Positions 34,247-42,771 of a stretch of DNA of 64,000 bases are shown here, one piece after another. Numbering within the stretch: position 1 is the first letter of the stretch; the number at the start of each line of letters is the position of its first letter. The notes under the pieces are model-generated. The model was not told the DNA's origin, searched no databases, and worked only from the letters and a program-made list of their open reading frames with translations. This stretch comes from Planctomycetota bacterium (lineage in GTDB: Bacteria; Planctomycetota; UBA8742; UBA2392), in contig JACKIE010000002.1 in assembly GCA_020638635.1 (NCBI GenBank), forward strand, positions 310,001-374,000, read 5' to 3'. Both the position numbers and the translations under genes were made by a program.

Positions 34247-35854
34247 ATGAGCAAACAGATCCTCTTCGACGTGGAAGCTTCCCGCAAGCTGGCCGACGGC
34301 GTGCAGAAACTCGCCAAGGCCGTCAGCGCCACCATGGGCCCCGCCGGCCGCAACGTGATCCTGCAGAAGTCTTTCGGGGCACCGCTGGTCGTGAATGACG
34401 GTGTAACTGTCGCCAAGGACGTCGAGCTCGAGGACCCCTTCGAGAACATGGGTGCCAAGCTGGTGATGGAAGTTGCCAGCAAAACCAACGACGAAGCCGG
34501 CGATGGCACCACCACGGCAACCGTGATCGCCAACGCGATCGTCCAGCAGGGCCTCAAGATGGTGGCCCAGGGCCACAATGCGCAGGACGTCAAGCGCGGC
34601 ATCGACAAGGCAGCCGAGGTGGCGGTCAACTGGCTGACCGAGAACAGCAAGAAAATCAAGAACAAGGAAGAGCTGAAGGCCGTCGCCACCATCAGCGCCA
34701 ACCAGGACGCCGAGATCGGCAAGCTGATGGCCGACGCCATCGACCACGTCGGCGAAGAGGGTGTGGTCACCATCGAGGAAGGCAAGGGCGTCGATAACGA
34801 GCTTACCTTCGTTGACGGCATGATGTTCGATAAGGGCTACATGAGCCCCTACTTCATCAACAAGGCCAACGAGCTCACGGTCGAGTACGAGAACTGCAAG
34901 GTGCTGATCTACGAAAAGAAGATCAGCGGGGTGCGCGAAATCGTGCCGATCCTCGAGCGCGTGGCCCAGACCGGTGCGCCCCTGCTGATCATCGCCGAAG
35001 ACATCGAGAACGAAGTGCTGGCCATGCTGGTGCTGAACCGCCTGCGCGGCATGCTGAACGTGGCGGCCGTGAAGGCTCCCGGCTTCGGCGACCGCCGCAA
35101 GGCCATGCTGGACGACATCGCCGTGCTGACCGGCGGCACCAGCATCACCGAGGACCTGGGCATCAGCCTTGAGAACGTAGACTTCGGCCACTTGGGCACC
35201 GTCAAGCGCCTGATCGTGGATAAGGACAGCACCACGCTGATCGAGGGCGCGGGCAAGAAGAAGGACGTCGAAGCGCGCATCGAGAGCCTGCGCAGCCAGA
35301 TCGCCGCCAGCACCAGCAACTACGACAAGGAAAAGCTGCAGGAGCGCCTGGCCAAGCTGTCCGGCGGCGTGGCGGAAATCAGCGTCGGCGGCCACACCGA
35401 GGCCGAAATGAAGGAGCGCAAGTACCGCGTTGAGGACGCGCTCAACGCCACCAAGGCCGCCAAGCAGGAGGGCGTGGTGCCGGGTGGAGGCATTTCCTAC
35501 CTGCGCTGCAGCCAGGCAATCCGCGCGGCAAGCTTCAAGGGCGATGAGCGCGTGGGTGCCGACGTGCTGGCGGATGCGCTGGAAGCGCCGTGCCGCCAGA
35601 TCGCCGACAACGCCGGCCACGACGGCAGCTACATCGTCGAAACCCTGAAGGAGTCGAAGAAGCCCACCGACGGCTACAACGCGCTGGATGGCAAGTACGA
35701 CGACATGCTGAAAGCAGGAATCCTGGACCCGACCAAGGTGGCTCGATGCGCGATCCAGAACGCCTCAAGCATCGCGGGCCTGATGCTGACCACCAACACC
35801 CTGGTCACCGACCTGAAGAAGAAGGAAAGCAAAGTAAGCGGCGCCACGGCGTAG
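34247..35854 (+). CDS. groEL: Chaperonin GroEL, paralogue 2
   Basis: A 535-residue chaperonin. G-D-G-T-T-T-A-T-V-I-A, A-P-G-F-G-D-R-R-K-A-M-L-D-D-I-A and V-V-P-G-G-G-I-S-Y-L-R are intact. The C-terminus ends K-K-K-E-S-K-V-S-G-A-T-A: basic, with no G-G-M, and opposite in charge to the acidic tail of groEL1. The protein is clearly diverged from groEL1, so this is an old duplication rather than a recent tandem copy. Planctomycetes often carry several GroELs. Confidence 0.97.
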   Translation: MSKQILFDVEASRKLADGVQKLAKAVSATMGPAGRNVILQKSFGAPLVVNDGVTVAKDVELEDPFENMGAKLVMEVASKTNDEAGDGTTTATVIANAIVQQGLKMVAQGHNAQDVKRGIDKAAEVAVNWLTENSKKIKNKEELKAVATISANQDAEIGKLMADAIDHVGEEGVVTIEEGKGVDNELTFVDGMMFDKGYMSPYFINKANELTVEYENCKVLIYEKKISGVREIVPILERVAQTGAPLLIIAEDIENEVLAMLVLNRLRGMLNVAAVKAPGFGDRRKAMLDDIAVLTGGTSITEDLGISLENVDFGHLGTVKRLIVDKDSTTLIEGAGKKKDVEARIESLRSQIAASTSNYDKEKLQERLAKLSGGVAEISVGGHTEAEMKERKYRVEDALNATKAAKQEGVVPGGGISYLRCSQAIRAASFKGDERVGADVLADALEAPCRQIADNAGHDGSYIVETLKESKKPTDGYNALDGKYDDMLKAGILDPTKVARCAIQNASSIAGLMLTTNTLVTDLKKKESKVSGATA

Positions 35855-35904
35855 GGTTTGACGCTTGTGGGGGAAAAGCGGGAACCAACAGGTCGCCAAA
35901 GCTG

Positions 35905-35924
35905 TTTCAGGGAGGTCCCTGAAA
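35905..35924. promoter_or_regulatory. Perfect inverted repeat upstream of the DUF4177 gene
   Basis: TTTCAGGGA-GG-TCCCTGAAA, 9-bp arms, just before the AAGGAG ribosome site of the gene at 35936. It could be an operator or an mRNA hairpin near the start. Confidence 0.5.
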
Positions 35925-35935
35925 AGGAGCAGCAA

Positions 35936-36283
35936 ATGAAAACCACGGTCATGGCGGGTGTTGGTGCGATTGTTCTGCTGGTGGCGGCGGTGCTCGTCGG
36001 CACGGCGCTCAGCGGTGATGAAGTCGGCGCCCAGGAGGCCGGCGGCTACGAGTACGGCTACCTGGTCGGCGTGCCGCGCCTCGAAAGCTACGAGATCGAC
36101 GTCAGCCGCTGGGCCGGCAGCGCGGACGACAAGAAGTACCTTGAGACCCACGTGTTCGTCTACGAGCAGGGCCAGACTAACTTCGACCGGCAGATCAACA
36201 GCCTGCGCAAACTCAACGAGTTGTCCGGCCAGGGCTGGGAGCTGTACGACGCCGAGGCCGGCGTGGTGCGCCGCAAGAGATGA
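35936..36283 (+). CDS. Small membrane-anchored DUF4177-like protein
   Basis: A 115-residue protein; AAGGAG lies 7 bp before ATG 35936. The N-terminal helix (M-A-G-V-G-A-I-V-L-L-V-A-A-V-L-V) is a signal anchor. The C-terminal part has L-N-E-L-S-G-Q-G-W-E-L-Y-D and V-V-R-R-K-R, the closing pattern of DUF4177-type domains (x-L-x-x-x-G-x-E-G-W-E-L-v ... K-R). Function of that domain is unknown. It sits between groEL2 and dnaJ and may belong to the heat-shock cluster. Confidence 0.7.
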   Translation: MKTTVMAGVGAIVLLVAAVLVGTALSGDEVGAQEAGGYEYGYLVGVPRLESYEIDVSRWAGSADDKKYLETHVFVYEQGQTNFDRQINSLRKLNELSGQGWELYDAEAGVVRRKR

Positions 36284-36314
36284 ATTTCGATTTTGGATTT
36301 TAGATTTTGGATTG
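36284..36314. repeat. ATTTTGGATTT stutter repeat, left copy
   Basis: Iterations of ATTTTGGATT/TTTAGA directly after the DUF4177 stop. It pairs with an inverted copy at 36508-36540. The two flank a 63-codon frame. Confidence 0.6.
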
Positions 36315-36316
36315 AG

Positions 36317-36508
36317 ATGAAGTCAGGCGTGACTGAAGTTCGGAAGGGTTCGGTAGTTGTCGTTGACGATTCCGGTACGGCCGTGGCTTCCAAGGGCCGC
36401 CTCTGGTTGGACGGCAAACGCGTCGATATTGCCGACCCAAAGCTTGATTGGCCTGAATGCGCTGAGAGAGCTGCAGATCTCGCGACCGAAGCGGGCATTT
36501 GGCAGTGA
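36317..36508 (+). CDS. Possible small protein of 63 residues
   Basis: An open frame from ATG 36317 whose product starts M-K-S-G-V-T-E-V-R-K-G-S-V and contains V-V-V-V-D-D-S-G-T-A-V-A and W-L-D-G-K-R-V-D-I. It has a sensible amino-acid composition for a small soluble beta-rich protein, but the ribosome site is weak. It lies precisely between two inverted ATTTTGGATT repeats, so it may be cargo of a small repeat-bounded element, or chance. No family recognised. Confidence 0.4.
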   Translation: MKSGVTEVRKGSVVVVDDSGTAVASKGRLWLDGKRVDIADPKLDWPECAERAADLATEAGIWQ

Positions 36509-36540
36509 ATCCAAAATCCAAAATCGGCAATCCAAAATAG
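36508..36540. repeat. ATTTTGGATTT stutter repeat, right copy (inverted)
   Basis: AATCCAAAATCCAAAATCGG followed by CAATCCAAAATAG, the reverse complement of the family motif at 36284-36314, immediately before dnaJ. Confidence 0.6.
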
Positions 36541-36552
36541 CCCGTCGACACT

Positions 36553-37674
36553 ATGGCAAAACGTGATTACTACGAAGTCCTTGGTGTCGCCAAGAACGCT
36601 TCCAAGGCCGAGATCAAGAAGGCCTACCACAAGCTGGCACTAAAGTACCACCCTGACCGCAACCCCGGCGACACCGAGGCCGAGACCAGTTTCAAGGAAG
36701 CGGCCGAAGCATTCGGCGTCCTGAACGACGACGACAAGCGTGCCCAGTACGACCAGTTCGGCCACTCCGGCCCGGGATTCGGCGGCGCGGGCTTTGCCAA
36801 CGTGGAGGACATCTTCTCCGCGTTCAGTGAAATCTTCGGCGGCAGCAGCGTGTTCGGCGATTTCTTTGGCGGCAGCACCCGCACGCGCACTCGCGGCAGG
36901 CGCGGTGCAAGCCTGCGCTGCGCCATTGAGCTTGAATTCGGCGACCCCGTCGAACCCGCCGAGAAGACGATCAGCCTGCGCCGTGCCGAAGCCTGCGATG
37001 ACTGCGGCGGCAGCGGTGCCAAGGCCGGCACCAGTCCCAGCCAGTGCCCCCAGTGCCAGGGCGCCGGAGTGGTGATGACCAGCGCCGGTTTCTTCAGCAT
37101 GCGCAGTTCCTGCCCACGCTGCCACGGGCGCGGCGAAGTGATCAGCGACCCCTGCCCGTCTTGCCAGGGCACCGGTCGCAAGCTGAAAGAACGCGAGATC
37201 ACTATAAAGATTCCGGCCGGTATCGAGGACGGCATGACGCTGCGCATCGCCGGCGAAGGCGAAAGCGGCGAGCAGGGCGGCCCGCCGGGCGACCTGCTGT
37301 GCGAGGTGCACATCCGCCCGCACCCGCTGTTCAAACGCGCGGGCGCCGACGTTTACCTGGAACTGCCAATCGGCTTTGCCCAGGCGGCTTTGGGCGCGAA
37401 ACTGGAAGTGCCCACCTTGCGCGGGCGCAAAGAACTGAAAGTCAGCGGCGGCACACAGGCCGGCCAGGTGTTGCGAATGAAGGGGGAAGGCTTCCCGAAA
37501 CTGGACGGCTACGGCCGCGGCGACCAACTGGTTGAAGTGGTGGTGGAAGTCCCCAGCAAACTAACCAAGGAGCAGGAACGCCTGCTGCGCGAGTACGCGG
37601 AAACAGAAGAACAGAACATTACCCCGGAACGCAAGTCGTTCATGGACAAGTTCAAGAAGCTGTTCAGCAAATAG
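36553..37674 (+). CDS. dnaJ: Chaperone DnaJ
   Basis: A 373-residue type I J-protein. The J domain carries H-P-D in K-Y-H-P-D-R-N-P; a Gly/Phe-rich linker follows (F-G-G-A-G-F-A-N-V-E-D-I-F). The zinc domain has C-D-D-C-G-G-S-G, C-P-Q-C-Q-G-A-G, C-P-R-C-H-G-R-G and C-P-S-C-Q-G-T-G, so all four CxxCxGxG motifs are present. The C-terminal substrate-binding fold is complete. It works with GrpE (next gene) and DnaK, which is not in the window. Confidence 0.96.
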   Translation: MAKRDYYEVLGVAKNASKAEIKKAYHKLALKYHPDRNPGDTEAETSFKEAAEAFGVLNDDDKRAQYDQFGHSGPGFGGAGFANVEDIFSAFSEIFGGSSVFGDFFGGSTRTRTRGRRGASLRCAIELEFGDPVEPAEKTISLRRAEACDDCGGSGAKAGTSPSQCPQCQGAGVVMTSAGFFSMRSSCPRCHGRGEVISDPCPSCQGTGRKLKEREITIKIPAGIEDGMTLRIAGEGESGEQGGPPGDLLCEVHIRPHPLFKRAGADVYLELPIGFAQAALGAKLEVPTLRGRKELKVSGGTQAGQVLRMKGEGFPKLDGYGRGDQLVEVVVEVPSKLTKEQERLLREYAETEEQNITPERKSFMDKFKKLFSK

Positions 37675-37735
37675 GAACAGAAGCCGCAAGCGCAAGCGCG
37701 CGGCCGGACGCCCCAAGGCGTTCAGGAACGTGAAG

Positions 37736-38383
37736 ATGGCCAAAGAAAAACACGATGAAGTAGTCCCGCAAGGCGAGCCTCACGAGGGCCACGAGGCCGA
37801 GGAAGCGCTGCACGACAAGGACGCGCTGGACACGGCGGAGGAAGCCCTTCATGGCGAGCAGATCGCAGGCGACGAGCAGCTTCCGCCGCACAAGCGAGCC
37901 AAGAAGCTGCGCAAGCTCAGCGACGAAGAACTGCTGGCACTGGCGGAACAAGCCGCCAAGGCCGAGCACTGGCTGGAAGTCGCCAAGCGCTCCCAGGCGG
38001 AGATGGACAACGCCATCAAGCGGATCAAGCGCGAAGCGCAGGACGACCTGAAGTACGCAGCCGGCGCCCTGACACGCGAGCTGCTGCCGGTGCTGGACAA
38101 CCTGGCCCGCGCCCTGCAAGCCACGGCCCAGACCAAGGACTTCAAAGCCCTGGCGGAAGGCGTGGAACTGACGAACAAGATGTTCGTCGATGCCCTCGCG
38201 CGCCACGGCATCACGCCCATTGAAGCGCTGGGGCAGCCGTTTGACCCGGCCGTGCACGAGGCGCTGATGACCACCAGCAACCCGGAGCTTGAGAACAACG
38301 CGGTCGCCATGGAACTCGAGCGCGGCTGGAGGCTGCACGACCGCGTGCTGCGCGCAAGCAAGGTGCAGGTCAACAAGAAGTAG
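37736..38383 (+). CDS. grpE: Nucleotide exchange factor GrpE
   Basis: A 215-residue protein from ATG 37736 (GTG 37730 is the alternative). The first ~65 residues are acidic and His-rich; a long helix follows, then the GrpE head domain: L-L-P-V-L-D-N-L-A-R-A-L, G-V-E-L-T-N-K-M-F-V-D-A-L, G-Q-P-F-D-P-A-V-H-E-A-L and R-A-S-K-V-Q-V-N. It exchanges ADP on DnaK. Its start is 61 bp after dnaJ. Confidence 0.93.
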   Translation: MAKEKHDEVVPQGEPHEGHEAEEALHDKDALDTAEEALHGEQIAGDEQLPPHKRAKKLRKLSDEELLALAEQAAKAEHWLEVAKRSQAEMDNAIKRIKREAQDDLKYAAGALTRELLPVLDNLARALQATAQTKDFKALAEGVELTNKMFVDALARHGITPIEALGQPFDPAVHEALMTTSNPELENNAVAMELERGWRLHDRVLRASKVQVNKK

Positions 38384-38391
38384 ACGTCAAC

Positions 38392-38697
38392 ATGCCTACC
38401 TACGACTACAAGTGCGAAGCCTGCGGCCATGAGTTCGAAGAATTCCAGACCATGACCGCAAAGGCGCTGCGCAAGTGCCCCAAGTGCGGCAAGCTGAAGC
38501 TCAAGCGCCTGATCGGCAGCGGCATGCAGCCCATCTTCAAGGGCAGCGGTTTCTACGAAACGGACTATGTGAAGAAGTCCAAGCCGGCCGAGGGTGGTGA
38601 GTCCAAGCCCGTTGCAAAGGCCGAGGCCAACCCGGAATCCAAGCCGGCCGAGACTAAACAGACCAGGACGGAGAGCAAGCCGGCGTCGAAGAAGTAG
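38392..38697 (+). CDS. FmdB-family zinc ribbon protein
   Basis: A 101-residue protein with the usual opening M-P-T-Y-D-Y-K-C-E-A-C-G-H-E-F-E and a second pair C-P-K-C-G, giving a four-Cys zinc ribbon. I-K-x-S-G-F-Y-E-T-D-Y (as F-K-G-S-G-F-Y-E-T-D-Y) is also characteristic. The C-terminal ~40 residues are Lys/Glu/Pro/Ser-rich and disordered. It was first noted as a regulator of formamidase; the general role is unknown. Starts 8 bp after grpE and is probably in the same transcript. Confidence 0.9.
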   Translation: MPTYDYKCEACGHEFEEFQTMTAKALRKCPKCGKLKLKRLIGSGMQPIFKGSGFYETDYVKKSKPAEGGESKPVAKAEANPESKPAETKQTRTESKPASKK

Positions 38698-38742
38698 CCG
38701 ACGCACTATTGCGGTCGGCGCCGGCGCCGCCATGCTTAAGCC

Positions 38743-38976
38743 ATGGCCACCTGCCACCAGAAACGTTGCCCTGAGTGCAAGCGCAAGTTCAGCTACGCGA
38801 ACGCGCAGCAGCACCCGTGGCTGCCGTTCTGCAGCGAACGCTGCAAGGTGATCGACCTGGGACGCTGGTTCAATGGTGAGTATGCGGTGGTAGAAGACCT
38901 GACCAAGGGACACGACCTGAAAGACAAGGTCGATCTCGATGACCCTGACGTGCGGGACGCCATGGACCAGCTGTAA
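38743..38976 (+). CDS. yacG: DNA gyrase inhibitor YacG-like zinc protein
   Basis: A 77-residue protein. C-P-E-C-K-R-K-F and F-C-S-E-R-C-K-V-I-D-L-G-R-W are the YacG zinc-finger signature; W-F-N-G-E-Y follows. In E. coli YacG binds GyrB and blocks DNA binding. ATG 38743 has only a weak ribosome site. The acidic tail (D-D-P-D-V-R-D-A-M-D) is longer than usual. The stop is 2 bp from the convergent truD gene. Confidence 0.9.
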   Translation: MATCHQKRCPECKRKFSYANAQQHPWLPFCSERCKVIDLGRWFNGEYAVVEDLTKGHDLKDKVDLDDPDVRDAMDQL

Positions 38977-38978
38977 GC

Positions 38979-40133
38979 TCAGATTCCCAGCCTGCGCGTC
39001 ACCATGGTGCCGAAGCTGCCGCGCCCGAGTTCGAACTTCACCACAACTTTCTCAGCTCCGGGGTTGAGCTCGTCCGCCTGCAATTCACCCAACTGCAGGT
39101 CTTTCGGCCACAGCAGCGCCCTGCGCGTAGAAGCCTTGAAACCCGTGCGCTCAAGGTCCGGCAGAGACAGCTGTTCCAGTGAGATGCCCTCACTTTCGAG
39201 CACCGCCCGCAGGTGCGGCGCGGCATCCGGGAAGTCATCCGGTCTGGTGCCAGGGCCCGGCAGCGGCAACTCAACGTCTCGCCAGCGCGCCAGCAGCTCT
39301 TCCGGCAGATTGCGGTAAAAAGCAAACATGCCGGCCTTGTACTTGACATGCTCGAACGGGGCGGACGCCTCGACCATGCGGCGCAGCGTTTCGTTGAACA
39401 GCCAGCTCTGGTAGGCGGCCACGAACAGGTTGCGCAGCGAGGGGGTGATGCGCTCAAAGCAGCCGGCCCAGTCGTCCGGATGGCTCTTCAGGTATTCGAC
39501 CAGCGCGCGCTCCGGGCTGCGCTTCATGCGCTTGTGCAGCGCGTGCCAGTCACCCCACAACTGGTCCGCAAGCCTGCGGTTGCTCTTGTCGGTAAGGCTC
39601 TGCTTGCGGTGAGGCGCCGCGAGGTGCAGGCGCAGGGCCTGCTCGAAGTCGCCCAACACCAGGGCGCGGCCGATGAACCCGCGCCCGTGTGCAATGCCGC
39701 CAAAGCGCTGGTTGTCGTAGTAGTTGGGCAGTCCGAAGCGCTGTATCTCATTGACGTTTCGAGGCAGGCGAGCGATCACGTCTTCTCGCAGGTTGCGCAG
39801 CGTGATGGTGAAACGGTTGCCCAGGATCGAGCCCGCGGTGAGCTTTTCGACGCTCTTGCCGACCAGCCTCAGCTTCAGCCGCTCGTCACTGAACACAGGC
39901 AGCGCGCGCGTAGAGCTGAACAGTTGACGCGTCAAGCCATGCTTGTCCTTCAGGCCTGCTGCCGACAGATCGCGTTCGCGCACGCCGGCATGACGCGCAA
40001 TGATGTGCAGCGCCTCGAGAGTCGCCAATGAGCGCTTTTCCAGCGCATACACGAAGAAGCGGCCGCCGGGGTTGGGTGTAAAGTCGCTGACTTCTTCCAC
40101 TACGAAATCTTCGGGGACGGACTTGAGCTTCAT
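38979..40133 (-). CDS. truD: tRNA pseudouridine synthase D
   Basis: A 384-residue protein of the TruD family, which makes pseudouridine-13 in tRNA. The catalytic Asp lies in A-G-L-K-D-K-H-G-L-T-R-Q (about residues 60-71). N-Y-Y-D-N-Q-R-F-G and G-R-A-L-V-L-G-D-F are further TruD landmarks, and the insertion domain holds Y-Q-S-W-L-F-N-E-T-L-R-R. It overlaps nothing; 30 bp separate it from the TPR gene upstream on the same strand. Confidence 0.94.
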   Translation of the reverse strand: MKLKSVPEDFVVEEVSDFTPNPGGRFFVYALEKRSLATLEALHIIARHAGVRERDLSAAGLKDKHGLTRQLFSSTRALPVFSDERLKLRLVGKSVEKLTAGSILGNRFTITLRNLREDVIARLPRNVNEIQRFGLPNYYDNQRFGGIAHGRGFIGRALVLGDFEQALRLHLAAPHRKQSLTDKSNRRLADQLWGDWHALHKRMKRSPERALVEYLKSHPDDWAGCFERITPSLRNLFVAAYQSWLFNETLRRMVEASAPFEHVKYKAGMFAFYRNLPEELLARWRDVELPLPGPGTRPDDFPDAAPHLRAVLESEGISLEQLSLPDLERTGFKASTRRALLWPKDLQLGELQADELNPGAEKVVVKFELGRGSFGTMVTRRLGI

Positions 40134-40163
40134 GCTGGCGAGTATAGGTGTGTAGCGCGCTGA

Positions 40164-42200
40164 TCAAGACGCGCGCTTCCTGGCGTACTCGTAAAACTTC
40201 AGCAAGACCGGGTCGCGCTGCTTGCTGGTGTCGTTGTCGTACCATATCTGCAGAGCGTCGCGCGCGGCCTTGAACTCGTTGCGTGTGCACTGGATCACCC
40301 CGTAGAGCAGCCAGGGAGTGGTGCTCAGGGGGCGCATCTCACACTCCGCAATCAGCGCATCCAGATGTGAGCGGAACACTTCCTGGCTGTCGTAGCCTGC
40401 TTCAAGCAGCAGCGAAAAGTCGCGGGTCTGCTTTTCGGCCATCCCCTGCTCCGTGAAAAGCAGTTGCAACTGCCGCACAGCGTTGTCGTAGTCGCCGAGG
40501 GCGAAGTAGCACCGCAACAGCCCGGCTGTCAGGTACGGAAGCGTGGAGTCGGCCTCCATGGCTTGCAGGTAGGCGGCCTTGGCTGCGTCGAAGTTGCCAG
40601 CGCGGAACTCCCGGTCAGCTTTTCCGCGCAGCACGGTGGGGGAGGGGTCGTCCGGAATGCCGCCTGGCGTCACGTCGCTCTGGTACTGCGCCTGCTGCAG
40701 CAACCGGTCAAGCGCCTGTACGGTAAGGTTCGCGGGAGATTCGATCTTCGCCACCACCAGTTCGTCGCGTGCGCTGGCGTAACGTCCCCTCGTAATCTCG
40801 ACATAACAGTTCAGCAGGCGTGGCAAGCCCACGTTGGGATCGGCGTCGCGTACCAGCGTGATCTGACGGCGCCAGGCTTCGAACAGCTCCCGGCTGCCGA
40901 ACATTTCGCGCAACGCGTTCAGCTTCATTCGCTCGGCGTCGGCTTCCTTCATGAACCAGGCCTGGAAGGCAGCGCTGGCATCGGAGAGTTCGCCCCGGCC
41001 GACCAGCACCACGAACAACAGTTGGTAGATCTCCGCCTCCGCCTGCTCCGTAGTGAAATGGTCGAGGACCTTCAGCGCTTCGGTGTAATCCCCGCGGCGG
41101 ATCAGTTTTCGCGCGCCCTCTACCGTGGGCGGCACGGACTCTTGCGCGGGCGGCGCCTGTTTCGGCTCGTCTGTATCGGTTGCGGGGAGTTTCACACCCT
41201 GGGGGTCATCGCTCAGGTGCTGCTGCTCCATCCACGTCTGCAAGTCGTGTGTGAAGTCGTCAAGTTTGTCCAACAGCAGCGCCTGAACGCCTGCCTCGCG
41301 CGCGCTGCGGTACCACCCGCCCGCGAAGTACAGCAGCGCCGCAAGCCGGTGATGCGCCAGTCCCGCGTTTTCTGCCTTGGCCAGGCGTTCAGCCGCCTGC
41401 ACGACGGCCTCGCCGGTGACTTTCAGCTGCCGCAGCCAGGGCATCAGGGTTTCCAATCGATAGCGCGCGTAGACGCCGTCTGCCAACTTGATCGCCATCG
41501 CGTCTTCATTCGCGGCGGCCAGCGCCACAACCAAGCCGGCGTGGTACTCGGCGGCGCCCGGGGCATCCAGCGCTGCAAACATGAATGAGCGTTGGGCTTC
41601 ATCCCACTCGCCGGCGCGCAAGGCCGCCAATCCGCGCAGTTCGTTGCGGTCGCCTTCCTTCTCGTTGAGCAAGCGTGATGCCTGGCCATCGGTGCCCGCT
41701 AGCTCTTCCGCCCTTACCAGGAATGCCAACGCACGGGGGCGGTCGCCGTCCAGCAACAGCAAAGCACCGGTAAGGAAGCAGAGTTCCGGGGCGTCCTCAG
41801 CCTTGGGGGCCAGCTGGTTCAACCGTGCGCGCAGGTCGGCTACGGGCATCTGCGTGGCCAGCTTAGGTTGGTTCAGCAGCGCGTTGGGGTCCGCGGCGAG
41901 AGCCCTTCGCAGGTAGCGGGCTGCGTCTTCGAAGTGCCCTGCCCAGGACATGACAAGCGCCATTTGGCGGTTCTCGACGGCGCCTTTGGGGTCCGACTTG
42001 AGCGCCTGGGTCGCGTGGCTTACGCAATCTGGTGAGCCCGCCGCCAGCGCGGACTTCGCCTTGGCAAGCCAGTTCGGCGCTGCAACCTCGGGTCCGTCAG
42101 CAAACAGCGGCGCGGCGCCGCTGAGCAGGCAGGCGAGAAGCAAACGGGACGCCCATTGGGATAGGGGCGTCCCGGTTCGGATGCGCAGGAGGAGATTCAC
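40164..42200 (-). CDS. Secreted TPR-rich protein
   Basis: A 678-residue protein starting at GTG 42200, three bases past the TAG of the preceding lipoprotein gene, so probably translationally coupled. It has a signal peptide (R-L-L-L-A-C-L-L-S-G-A-A-P-L-F-A). About ten TPR-like helical pairs are visible (A-A-R-Y-L-R-R-A-L-A-A-D-P-N, A-A-K-A-A-Y-L-Q-A-M-E-A-D-S, and others), split by a Pro/Gln/Glu linker near residue 330. No enzymatic domain. Probably an envelope scaffold or assembly protein. Confidence 0.8.
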   Translation of the reverse strand: MNLLLRIRTGTPLSQWASRLLLACLLSGAAPLFADGPEVAAPNWLAKAKSALAAGSPDCVSHATQALKSDPKGAVENRQMALVMSWAGHFEDAARYLRRALAADPNALLNQPKLATQMPVADLRARLNQLAPKAEDAPELCFLTGALLLLDGDRPRALAFLVRAEELAGTDGQASRLLNEKEGDRNELRGLAALRAGEWDEAQRSFMFAALDAPGAAEYHAGLVVALAAANEDAMAIKLADGVYARYRLETLMPWLRQLKVTGEAVVQAAERLAKAENAGLAHHRLAALLYFAGGWYRSAREAGVQALLLDKLDDFTHDLQTWMEQQHLSDDPQGVKLPATDTDEPKQAPPAQESVPPTVEGARKLIRRGDYTEALKVLDHFTTEQAEAEIYQLLFVVLVGRGELSDASAAFQAWFMKEADAERMKLNALREMFGSRELFEAWRRQITLVRDADPNVGLPRLLNCYVEITRGRYASARDELVVAKIESPANLTVQALDRLLQQAQYQSDVTPGGIPDDPSPTVLRGKADREFRAGNFDAAKAAYLQAMEADSTLPYLTAGLLRCYFALGDYDNAVRQLQLLFTEQGMAEKQTRDFSLLLEAGYDSQEVFRSHLDALIAECEMRPLSTTPWLLYGVIQCTRNEFKAARDALQIWYDNDTSKQRDPVLLKFYEYARKRAS

Positions 42201-42203
42201 GTT

Positions 42204-42701
42204 CTACTGGCCGCCGCCTTCGGCGGATTTCTTGCTGCCGTTGTGCAGCCGGTTGTAAATGGCGTTGGAAAGCTCCGATTCCAGGTGCACGTCGCGCCCG
42301 GCTTCACTCCATTTTCCGGAGTACATGGCAGTAGGGCCGCCCCGCGAACCGTAGCCGTAGCCCGTGTAGACTTCCTGCTTCACGATCACAACCGGCTCAT
42401 ACATGCCGTCCGCATCGAGCTGCGGATAGGCGGTGATCCGCGTGCGATACTTGTCAACGCCGACGGCGCGCTGATCCGAGATCACCGTCCAGTTGTTGTA
42501 CTTCCATTCGACGTCGGGGCGGAAAACGGCGTCTTTGCCGAAGCGTTCCGCAAATTCGTCGTGGATGGCGTCTTCCACAGAAGCGAAGTTGTCGCTCATG
42601 TAGTAGCCCGCTTGGGCCTTGTACACGTCGTCCTGGAAGAGTGTGCAGCCCGACAGCGCCAGGAAGGCGGCTGCAGCCAACAGGAATACTGCCTTGTTCA
42701 T
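42204..42701 (-). CDS. Small lipoprotein, hypothetical
   Basis: ATG 42701 with GGAG 7 bp upstream; the frame continues to 42809 but without a start signal. 165 residues. The signal ends at L-A-L-S-G-C (Cys about residue 19). The mature part is beta-rich, with W-K-Y-N-N-W-T-V-I-S-D-Q-R-A-V-G and Y-R-T-R-I-T-A-Y-P-Q. No family recognised. It is likely the first gene of a unit with the TPR protein and sits divergent-free, 70 bp after the CAP gene on the same strand. Confidence 0.7.
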   Translation of the reverse strand: MNKAVFLLAAAAFLALSGCTLFQDDVYKAQAGYYMSDNFASVEDAIHDEFAERFGKDAVFRPDVEWKYNNWTVISDQRAVGVDKYRTRITAYPQLDADGMYEPVVIVKQEVYTGYGYGSRGGPTAMYSGKWSEAGRDVHLESELSNAIYNRLHNGSKKSAEGGGQ

Positions 42702-42771
42702 ATTCGACTCCACTTGCGGCCGAAGGGGTGTGCAGGCCGATTGCAGCGGACTCGGGGTCACTATGAGTATT

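Noticed and set aside
31938..35620. Long minus-strand frames of 441 and 498 codons opposite groEL1 and groEL2
   Set aside because: Known type of antisense artefact over chaperonin genes with strong codon bias; both read as Asp/Val/His/Gly-rich non-proteins.
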